The position numbers were made by a program, and so were the translations under genes. A stretch of 64,000 nucleotides of DNA, taken from assembly GCA_963082975.1 (NCBI GenBank), contig OY720346.1, forward strand, positions 70,485,267 through 70,549,266. Direction: 5' to 3'. Under the pieces are notes generated by a model that was given only the letters and a program-made list of their open reading frames with translations, searched no databases and was not told the DNA's origin. Positions 43,823-51,995 of the stretch are shown here, piece after piece. This stretch comes from Labia minor. Taxonomy: Eukaryota > Arthropoda > Insecta > Dermaptera > Spongiphoridae. Numbering within the stretch: position 1 is the stretch's first letter; each line of letters begins with the position of its first letter.

Positions 43823-44650
43823 GAGTTACGGTCTAAAACTATCAAGTTCAGTAAGACCATAGAGATAGTTAATATACAAAATGAATGAATAAATGAATGA
43901 ATGAATCACAACATATAAAATAAATGAATGAAATGTATTTTAGTTATTATTTCAATAATATTTTTTTTTTAATTATTTTTTTTTTTTTTACTTTGACTAA
44001 GGCAAGTAATTGACTATCACGCAATATAATTTTATATTTCTCATTTAAATATTTATAATTTAACAATATTAAAATTTTTGTACTATTATATATATATATA
44101 TTATATATTTACTGTTCTATTAGTTACCGGTTGCTGCTCCCGGCAGCCGCCGTCAGTCATATTGATGAAAATGAAAGTTTATTGACTCATCGTGAAGATG
44201 AAAATGAAAATGGATATATATATATTTATTTATTTATTTATTTTTGTTGTTCTAGTATCAAAAAAACGAGACGTTTATTATGCTTATGTAAAATATATAC
44301 ATATATGTTGTTTGAAATCTAATAGTGTTTGGTATTTTTATTTAAACTAATTGGATACCCTCCAAAATGACTTAATAAAATATTTAAGCAGATATATTTA
44401 ATAAAAAAAAAAAAATAAAAATAAAAAATAATAGTAATAATAATAATACAATATACAGTTGTTTACATGACAAGTTTGAACTGATTCAATTAAGTATTTG
44501 ACCCTAACGATAGTAATAAACATCATTTTAATGATTTTTTTATAAATATAAACCAACGAAAAAATAGCAAATAGTGGCAAGGTGTTCAATATATTTATTT
44601 ATTAATTAAATCTCTTAAATAATATTTATTTATAGAAAAACTAAAAGTCG
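43823..44650. other. AT-rich spacer with microsatellites
   Basis: ATGA repeats near 43880-43910, TA runs near 44085 and 44215, and a small GC-rich patch at 44130-44160 (CTCCCGGCAGCCGCCG). Unrecognised short frames only. Confidence 0.4.
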
Positions 44651-44654
44651 GTTA

Positions 44655-44890
44655 AATCAATGAGGTGTCCTATGATTAGTAGAACGGGTCCTCTCAACCT
44701 TTACCTTGATTTTCTTGATCGGAGGCGCTATTAAGTAGCTTTGCCCCAATGTTGTGCCCGGAGGCTGGGTTGACTCCGTCCCATAGACCCCACCTAGGGA
44801 AATTCCCTTGCCAGGCCCAGGTCTTGAACCCGGGACCATATGAATGTGAGGTAGGTTCGTTACCGGGCACACCCAATGGCGCCTTCACCA
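44655..44890 (-). mobile_element. tRNA-derived SINE
   Basis: On the minus strand from about 44888: GGTGAAGGCGCCATTGGGTG, then TGCCCGGTAACGAACCTACC, then a strong polymerase III B box in GGTCCCGGGTTCAAGACCTG, followed by a body (GGGAATTTCCCTAGGTGGGG) and a tail. The B box fits GGTTCRANNCC; the A box is weaker but in the right order. The two 71- and 118-codon minus-strand frames through it are not genes. A CT/TA-rich end lies beside it. Confidence 0.7.
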
Positions 44891-44892
44891 TA

Positions 44893-45000
44893 TATATATA
44901 TACTAGCTGCTCAGAGCTCCTTCGTCGCTCTTCACATCTAGACGGGGGCTCCGCCCCCTGTACCCCCGAGTGGTACATAGTATTTGGTTGAAAGTAGTAA
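44893..45000. repeat. GC-rich dispersed-repeat piece
   Basis: TACTAGCTGCTCAGAGCTCC, then ACGGGGGCTCCGCCCCCTGT with a GGGGGC/GCCCCC palindrome. The TACTAGC start recalls the family B start. Probably an element end; class unknown and no second copy in the window. Confidence 0.35.
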
Positions 45001-45137
45001 AAGGTTTTCATCCATTTTGTTTCAAACAATGTATAACATAAAACATTCATTTCTTATTGTGTGATTATTTAAAATATATTTTAATTTATTTAGTAAATTA
45101 ATTATATATATTATTATTGAATATGTTATATCTATCT

Positions 45138-45455
45138 ACTCGAAAGTTCTTGGCAGCTACAACCACATTTCTCCAAGTGTCCCCGGTGACCTCATCTTTC
45201 TTTGGCCAATAAATGCTGGAAAGAATAATCTGAATCTACTCTCATCTCCCAGGGTCATAGACCATGCGTGGCTCAACGGTACTCGAAAGTTCTTGGCAGC
45301 TACAACCACATTTCTCCAAGTGTCCTTATCCTGAGCCTCTGTTCCATCTCTCGTACGTCATTCCCTGATGTACTCATCTTTCTTTGGCCCATAAATGCTG
45401 GGGAGAATCCTATTCTCTGAATCCACTCTCATCTCCAAAGATCATAGACCATGTC
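45138..45455 (-). pseudogene. Two tandem retrotransposon ORF2 tail fragments
   Basis: CTCGAAAGTTCTTGGCAGCT with ACAACCACATTTCTCCAAGT occurs at about 45140 and again at about 45282. On the minus strand each encodes TWRNVVVAAKNFRVP, preceded by YGPKKDE (YWPKKDE in the other copy), the same segments as in 15809-16460 but joined by a deletion of about 90 codons. The repeat unit is about 145 bases. Both are internally deleted scraps in tandem; the downstream unit also contains GATGAGAGTGGATTCAGAGA, coding for the RVDSENRIL region. Confidence 0.78.
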
Positions 45456-46577
45456 TAACACTCATATAATACAACAGACAAAATAATTGTTTTATATATT
45501 TTAATTTTCATTCCCTTTTATAATAATTTTGATGAGATAAGCCTCTTTACTGCATGATAACAGGCGTTTTCCGATTGCAACTTCGATTTCAATTCTTCTC
45601 AAATATTATTATCCTTCGTGATTACATTCAATTTTTCTACATATTCAAATTCTACATTTTGTATGTTAATACTGCTCCTGTTTGTTTCTAAATATATTTA
45701 TTTATCATTATTAATTTCAAACCTCATCTCTTTTCCTACCTCGATTAATTTTTTCTCGCTATCTGTAATTGCAATTGCCGAATCTCCTATTATATTTAAG
45801 TCGTCTGGGTCACCTAATATTTTACAATTGATTTCCACATCTTACTCTTTCTTTACTACCTTCAAGATAAATTTTAAGATCAAAATTTGAAAAAGTTTAT
45901 CCGGATCTATTGAGTCATGCGTAGGTTTTACTAAAGTCTACAAATAATTAGTGAACAGAGATATTGAATTCGCGGTTTTTTTAATATCTGTCATAATGAA
46001 AATATCTTAATTAATGTTGATCGATTTGGCATGAACCCGCAATGATATCGTCTAATATTTCCTCCGCCTATAGTTTATAAGTATTGTATATGTTATAATA
46101 GAGTATAATATTTCTTGATCATTTCATTTCGATATTTTAATTTCATTGTTTGATTTTTATTGAATATTTTTAATTATAATAAAATTAGAGAAAATGCAAA
46201 GTTAGAGACTTGAGACAATTTATAAAAATTAATTTATAAAAATTAACGGTATAAAAGTATTGATAAAACAAAAGATAAATTAACAATATATACATTCATT
46301 AATAGTATTAATTTAAATTAATGGATTTATTTGATTTTTTATTATTAAGTTCATTTATTAATTTTTTTAGATCATAGTTAATTCCCTCCCTTAAAATAAA
46401 AGAAGTACCTATTCAAATATGGAAAGAATAAATACAAAATAATTTAAGTTAAATATGATTTAAATATTTTATTATATTAATTAAAATGAGAACTTTTAGA
46501 ATAAATTATTTAATTGAAATGATATTTGAATATTAGAATTTAAAATAAAAAGTTAAAATTTATAATAATTCTTTGAT
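45456..46577. other. AT-rich spacer
   Basis: AT-rich, somewhat more mixed at 45500-46060. An open frame at 45618-45890 and nearby phrases on the minus strand (for example GTAGACTTTAGTAAAACCTA) may be the worn trace of a reverse-transcriptase gene, but I cannot confirm a motif. No other feature. Confidence 0.3.
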
Positions 46578-46589
46578 TGCTAGTTATAT

Positions 46590-46712
46590 CTTCTTCTTCG
46601 TTGTCGATAACTTCCTAGCGGAAGTGTCGTGGCCCTAATAACTCCACAGGAGTCATAGGGTGTTCATGGGAAAATTTGACCGAAGTGGTTTCCCCTTGCC
46701 TTCTTCTTCTTC
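46590..46712 (-). mobile_element. Short SINE-like insertion with 12-bp target duplication
   Basis: TGCTAGTTATAT flanks the insert at 46578-46589 and 46713-46724, a perfect 12-bp duplication as made by target-primed reverse transcription. On the minus strand the body reads GGCAAGGGGAAACCACTTCG, CCTATGACTCCTGTGGAGTT and CCACGACACTTCCGCTAGG, bounded by GAA repeats at both ends; one GAA run acts as the 3' tail. 123 bp, no coding. No clear polymerase III boxes, so it may be a truncated tail of a longer LINE or SINE. Confidence 0.75.
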
Positions 46713-46724
46713 TGCTAGTTATAT

Positions 46725-47338
46725 ACATTGTGTAAAATGAGTCCGCCAGTCAGTGGGCCACGCCTGGCTCTTGAATGAACAACACGGAGAACTATATATA
46801 AACTTTAAATCTCTCTCTCTCCCGCTCACACACACTCTCACCTCTCTCCTCATCCCCTCCACCTCTCATTTCTTAGTTATTTCAATTTCCACAAATTGTC
46901 TAATTTTTAAAATATTCACTAATTTACTTTCTATTTTTATTCTTTAATCCTTAAATAATATATTTTCTATTTTATGTTAAAATGTAAATAACTTACATTT
47001 TAACATATTAAACTATGACAGCAAAAAAGTAAACGAATTACATACATACATACATACAAACAGTCTCCTTTATATATATAGATATATATGTAATTTATAT
47101 TTTTTAGAAAAAAATAATAAAATTGGTTTTAAACATTCCTTAACTTTTAATATTATTTTGTAAAATGTATAAAAATATATTTTATACAGGGATGGTGGTT
47201 CAAGTAATAAATAATAATTTTTTAAAGAATATATTCGTATATATCTTTAATTTTAATGAGATGACAGGTGAGTTTCATTTATCCCTTGGAATATATTACA
47301 AAAAAATGTGAGAAGTTCAATTTTTAATTCATAAGGTA
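46725..47338. other. AT-rich spacer
   Basis: A CT-rich, partly microsatellite patch at 46810-46870 and CATA repeats near 47040; otherwise AT-rich. No gene. Confidence 0.4.
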
Positions 47339-47346
47339 GTATAGAG

Positions 47347-47588
47347 CAGGGCTTCTCAAAGGGGTGGGCCGCGGCCCCCTAGGGGCTGGGGGCGGTGGAA
47401 TTTCGAAAAATGTGACACACAAATTATTATAATTAAATAAGGTCTTTGTTAACACTAGTAAAAGTTTGCATATATAAATATAAAATTATAAATTTAAGCA
47501 ATCTAAACTAAAAAAAAAATAGGGGGGTCGTTACATATTGATTTGCGTCCCAAGGGGGCCGTGACTTCAAAAAGTTTGAGAAGCACTG
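47347..47588. mobile_element. hAT-type MITE with rearranged G/C-rich ends
   Basis: Ends CAGGGCTTCTCAAAGGGG and AGTTTGAGAAGCACTG. Flanks GTATAGAG (47339-47346) and ATATAGAG (47589-47596) differ in one base of eight. Inner GGGCCGCGGCCCCCTAGGGG and AAGGGGGCCGTGACTTC. Non-coding. Confidence 0.85.
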
Positions 47589-47596
47589 ATATAGAG

Positions 47597-47829
47597 AATT
47601 CGGTTGCCTATGTTTCTAGGGGTAATGGTTTTATAATATTTTAAATGATATATTTATTAATTTTAATACTAATGCATATTTATGAATATATAGGAATGTA
47701 GACCTCTTTTCTCACTCTTTATAAAATAAAATAATAATTATAATAATTTCTTCTATATGACCTTGAAAATATATATTTTTATTTGGTCTTCGTTTAAATT
47801 AAGCTATTAATTAATTGTATGCGTATTTT
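47597..47829. other. AT-rich spacer
   Basis: AT-rich; nothing recognised. Confidence 0.3.
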
Positions 47830-48310
47830 GTGTAGAAAGATGGAATTTTTTTGAAGAGATTCTGAATGTTGAAGGATCAGTGATGGATGAGACATTTCAT
47901 AAACCATAAATCGTGAAATGGTGCAAACGAACATGTGTCTGCATGAGTGAGGAATGTTGTTATCAGCAAACTTGTTCTAATTTAATAATTTGTTCTCCTT
48001 GCAAAGCTCCCTGCTGTATTTAATGAGTACAAATGAGTCTGGTCTCTCCTAATTGATCAGGAGGTCGTTTAACTCCAGGTCACTACGCCTATGCACATCC
48101 GTTTCACACCTCACCTGTTTGCGCTTCGTATGAAATAAAAATACGGGAAAATTTTCTTAGAACTTGATCAAAATAACAAAATGTTTGTGCAACGAACGCA
48201 TTAGTAAACAACTCCTGAACAGAAAGAATCATCAATTATCAACCGTTAGTTTGTCATTGTGATCACCAACATCATCAACAAGTTCAACAAATAAAGAATT
48301 CATCTTTAAT
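47830..48310. other. Unique island
   Basis: Mixed composition: CATAAACCATAAATCGTGAA (Hox/Cdx-like CCATAAA), TGCAAAGCTCCCTGCTGTAT, CTCCTAATTGATCAGGAGGT (an imperfect palindrome), CATCCGTTTCACACCTCACC. Not repeated here; no sustained open frame. Candidate host regulatory sequence. Confidence 0.3.
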
Positions 48311-49149
48311 TTATATTCGTTTTATAATTGTATAGAGCGTTCAAATATTAATAAAACTCCAAAAATGGTAACTGGAACATAATTATGAGATAATCATATA
48401 TAAGTAAAAATAAATAAATAAGAGTATTTTTGGCTATAGATAAAAATATCGTTTTAATGACTTGTATTTACTGACAACAAATGTATATTTTTATTTATAT
48501 ACCCACACATATTATAATTACTTATTAAGATAATAAATGGCGTAGATGTTAAATTACTAAATTACTATTTGATGGTTCATCGTCCAACATACACATACAA
48601 TTTAAAAATTAATTATGGCATCTAGGACCACTAACATCAATCACAATTATTAAATTGTAATAAAATAATATTGCAAAAAAGAGTATATATCAATAATAAT
48701 TATAAATAAAAAATAATTTAATATGGAAGAATATTTTAGGTTTCAAAAGTAGATTCATTCTTAAAAAGCAATATTTTTTATTTTGGTAATTTTTTCCCAT
48801 GTAGCAATGTAATATTAGAAGAAAAAGAAAATTTTATTTAAAATTGTGTAGAGTAAGAGTGGAGGGCTTGAGTGTAATCAAATAAATTAAGAAAATATCA
48901 GATTGAATGGAAGAGTAGAAATATATGTGAGCAAAATGCGTGAAATTCAGTTCTATCAGTAGTAATCAGTTTCCGAGTTTTATAATAATAACAATAATAA
49001 TTTTAATTAGTAATTTATAATAATTATTGTCTAAAATATAATATATACTATATTTAAATATTTTGTTCAAGCTTTTACTATCCTTTTAAGATATTTGCAT
49101 ATTGTATTTAAAATTTATATTATATATACTAATTTTTAAAGTAAATAGA
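48311..49149. other. AT-rich spacer
   Basis: AT-rich; no feature recognised. Confidence 0.4.
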
Positions 49150-49587
49150 TAGATATTAATTGAATTATAGAGCAACAATTTGTATCGAAATATCGCAAAA
49201 CAACGTTAAGCATAAAATTTCTGAAATCACTCAGGTGGATAAGAAAACCTATACGAGTATTTCGTTATTGAAGCGGCATCAACGCCCAAAATCTTCTCCA
49301 TTTTTACAAATTGAGAGTGTGTTACACAGTCACAGATTAATTTTTTGTTCATATTTTATTTTTGATTATTCAAGATTACTTCATTCTTAACCACACACAA
49401 TGTCCTTTATATGAGAATACTTATTTTCAGCAGAATAAAGAGGGTTATTCTATAGTTAATGTCTTGATGAAAGTTTTGGGGAGTTTGAGACTTTTCTTTT
49501 CGTCACACCAGTGTGTTTGAAGATGTTGTATGGCCTGTACGATCTCCAGATCACAGCGGTTCTGATTACTTTTACTTGGGGTATTTT
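49150..49587 (+). pseudogene. Tc1/mariner-like transposase fragment (tentative)
   Basis: Near 49515-49582 a frame reads EDVVWPVRSPDHSGSDYFYL then GY, resembling the third catalytic block (WPxRSPDLxPxDFFLWGY) of many Tc1/mariner-related transposases. H, G and S replace the usual L, P and L. Upstream, 49160-49390 is an open frame of 76 codons with a possible helical N-terminus, but I cannot link it. The block is interrupted by the retrotransposon insertion at 49588. Only this block supports the call. Confidence 0.55.
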
Positions 49588-49695
49588 CTATCTATCTATC
49601 TCTGTGGCTCTTCGGAACTCGAAAGTTCTTGGCCGCAGCAACCACACTTCTCCAAGTGTCCTTATTCTGAACCACAACCCTCCAATCCCTCTCCT
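49588..49695 (-). mobile_element. 108-bp non-LTR retrotransposon insertion with target duplication
   Basis: CTTGGGGTATTTT (49575-49587) and CTTGGGATATTTT (49696-49708) flank it, a 13-bp target duplication with one mismatch. On the minus strand it encodes DWRVVVQNKDTWRSVVAAAK, then NFRVPKSHRDR and a stop, the same tail as 16200-16430, and ends with GATAGATAGATAG against the left duplication. Severe 5' truncation, insertion inside the Tc1-like block. Confidence 0.88.
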
Positions 49696-49708
49696 CTTGG
49701 GATATTTT

Positions 49709-50825
49709 AGACAGAAGATCTAGTATTCAACCAGTAGCAATAGAAGTTAAAAGTGAGAATTAAAAAATTAAAATATATTAAAAATTATATTAAAAACCTG
49801 ACTACCAGATCCAGAATCTGAATCAACAATGAGTGGTTGCTAGTGTTCTGACCTTCCAAATGCAAAAAGAAGTCATCATAATGTATTTGGGGTCCTGGTA
49901 CAAATAAGTCCCAGTTTGTTGTTCGAAGAAAAATTGTGCCAAGAAAAATGCACAAATGAATGGTTGTATTATGCTTCATAAACTGGTACAGTTACAGAAA
50001 AGCTTGCAATATTAAATTAATAGATAGATTGTCTATTAAATTTGGAAACCAAAGAATACCTTATAAGAAAAAAGATATTTCAAAGATTGTGATTTTGATT
50101 GATTTAACTTCTCTTTTTCTTATCATGAATTATGTCAAAATCTTTTACTTTATTTATTTAATTTTTATTATATAATATAATTATTAAATAAATAAATCAA
50201 TACTTGATAATTTTTTTTAAACATATAATGTCTTAAATTAAAAAAAGAAAACCTTCAAAAATAAATCAACCATTTCTTGTTCTAGCTTTGTTATTTTAAT
50301 GCATTTTGTTATGTATATATCTTTTGTTCATTGGCCTGACTTCAATTGTCATCCATTCAAAAAATCACTTCTCTTGACATAATTAGGTCTTTCACTATAA
50401 ATAAAAATGAATTTAAAAAAATATAAGAAATTATACAAAACAAGTCTTGATTTGACGTTATCGTTATTCAGTACAATAATAATTTTAATTTAATTATTCC
50501 ATTTCTTAAGACTTATTTTATTTTCTTTTTTATTTTCTTTTACTTAATTTTATGTAGAGCATTCTGACAAGAATAGTAAATATTTATTCTTCAAAAGATT
50601 TCTCGTAGAAATTGCAAGTATCTTTTCGTTTTAGAACAAGATAACGGAATTGTTAATAGATTCTAAAATTAAATTTTGTTTAATACTAAAAAATGTTTAA
50701 ATATTTTGTATATAAGCTTTTTATTATTAAAAAGTAATTAATTTTCAAATTGATTTAAAAATATAATTTTCACACTAATTATAACAACTATGAAAATATA
50801 GTTTATTTTCATATATAATATAATA
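49709..50825. other. AT-rich spacer
   Basis: 49709-49770 may continue the interrupted transposase fragment but is not readable as a known block. The rest is AT-rich with a mixed patch at 49800-49960 (CCAGATCCAGAATCTGAATC). A minus-strand frame at 49785-49979 is unrecognised. No gene. Confidence 0.35.
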
Positions 50826-51170
50826 GTAGCTGGTTCACCGAGCCGATGTTCAAATAATTTTAAAAAAATAGTTATAAAACATACAGCCCTTAAACGTACG
50901 TATTAATGCACTGAAAGACAGAAAAGTATGGACCGTGGATATAACATAATATATATTTCGTAATTCGATTTAATTTATAATATTTTGTATTTAAGGAAGC
51001 GCTGTCTGGCATAGTTTCTGACGTCATTTAAATTTCTTATTTTAACACGTTCCCGCCGGCTCCATAATTTGTCTATTTATTTTATGTGGCGACAGGCATG
51101 AGCCACCGGTGGTATATGCCGGCGGGAACGTGTTAAATTAAGAAAAAACTAATAAATGTTATTTTTTAAT
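50826..51170 (-). repeat. Family B repeat, subtype 2, minus strand, split by a MITE
   Basis: Reverse complement of the 60970-62768 copy: starts GTAGCTGGTTCACCGAGCC, includes GCACTGAAAGACAGAAAAGT, GGACCGTGGATATAACATAA, ATATTTCGTAATTCGA and, after the MITE at 51046-51132, AATTAAGAAAAAACTAATAA. The left part of the element is missing beyond about 51170. It supplies an empty site for the TA element (ATATATATTTCGTAATTC) and carries its own TTAA insertion. Confidence 0.78.
51046..51132. mobile_element. TTAA-type MITE (piggyBac-like)
   Basis: CACGTTCCCGCCGGC and GCCGGCGGGAACGTG, a 15-base perfect inverted repeat, flanked by TTAA at 51042-51045 and 51133-51136. Other family B copies show a single TTAA (or TAAATTAAG) at the target, so the TTAA is a target duplication. 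87 bp, non-coding; a close copy is at 5572. TTAA targeting is the mark of piggyBac. Confidence 0.88.
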
Positions 51171-51238
51171 TAATCATTATAAATAAATATTTAAAGTACT
51201 TTCAAATTCTATATAAGGGAGTATGGAAGAATATATAC

Positions 51239-51401
51239 GTTACGGCCAAAACCCGAAGTTGGCCACTTCCAGAATTGACCGGTCAAATCGCACATTGGCC
51301 GGGGCGTGTGGCCAATGTTCGATGTATTGGAACTGAATAGCGTATATGCAACTTTGGCCAGCCAATTCGGGAAGTGGCCAACTTCGGGCTTTGGCCGTAA
51401 C
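51239..51401. mobile_element. 163-bp fold-back MITE with perfect 8-bp target duplication
   Basis: ATATATAC occurs at 51231-51238 and 51402-51409. Inverted ends GTTACGGCCAAAACCCGAAG (then TTGGCCACTTCC) and GGAAGTGGCCAACTTCGGGC (then TTTGGCCGTAAC) match over about 40 bases; a further GGCC-rich inner part (TTGGCCGGGGCGTGTGGCC) folds again. An 8-bp duplication fits hAT or P-like transposases; ends GTTACGG...CCGTAAC lack CAG. Both strands carry chance open frames through the repeat. Confidence 0.85.
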
Positions 51402-51409
51402 ATATATAC

Positions 51410-51689
51410 TTTTTCAAGAAAAATAGTTAAATTCCAAAATATTTACTTTGGGGCGATGCCTCTTGAAAATTTGATGTCACGTTTTATTTAACAAGGACTT
51501 GTTTCCAATTTCAAAATAGAATTTTTATTATTATATTTTCAGGGGAAATGGTTTTCTATAAAAATTTTTACCTTAAACTTTTTGTAAATCAAAATATTTA
51601 CCTAATTGAATTGTTTGATATTCTATCAATTTCATTGTATGTTACAATACTAATAAAATGACCTATTTTTTATTTTTGATTTATATTGA
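51410..51689. other. AT-rich spacer
   Basis: No feature recognised. Confidence 0.3.
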
Positions 51690-51995
51690 ACTCGATGGAA
51701 TCCATAAGCGAAAGGGGTCATCCTTTTTAGGTAAATCAACATAAAAGTCGTTTGTCATCATTTTAGAATGTAAACAAAATCGGTGGGAGGATAGAGGGGA
51801 ATAGGACAAGAAGTATAAAAAAATGATCCGTGGGAATTTTCCAGTTTACATTTCTTATCGAAAGATGCACGATCCAGACAGTCTCTATTGATCAAATGCA
51901 ATGGGAGACGCAAATGGATGGTCCCCTCATCCCCTCTCCTATCAAACTTGTTGACAAACAAAGACATCCATCAACTGATAAAGTGCATCCACTCC
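51690..51995. other. Unique island
   Basis: Mixed, purine-rich sequence (GGTGGGAGGATAGAGGGGAA, GATGCACGATCCAGACAGTC, GACGCAAATGGATGGTCCCC). Unrepeated; the minus-strand 69-codon frame is not recognised. Candidate host non-coding sequence. Confidence 0.25.

Noticed and set aside
44800-44870. Functional tRNA gene
   Set aside because: Only the B box is convincing; the acceptor stem and anticodon arm cannot be folded, and the copy is embedded in a longer SINE body.
44657-45050. Overlapping minus-strand open frames of 71 and 118 codons
   Set aside because: They run through the tRNA-derived SINE and a GC-rich repeat piece; no protein domain, no start context.
45618-45890. Reverse-transcriptase gene at 45.6-46.1 kb
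   Set aside because: Composition is slightly more mixed than its neighbours but no catalytic motif (YxDD) or other block can be read on either strand.
51209-51491. Two frames on opposite strands with the same peptide phrase (FGKWPTSGFGRN-like)
   Set aside because: The similarity comes from the long inverted repeats of the fold-back MITE.
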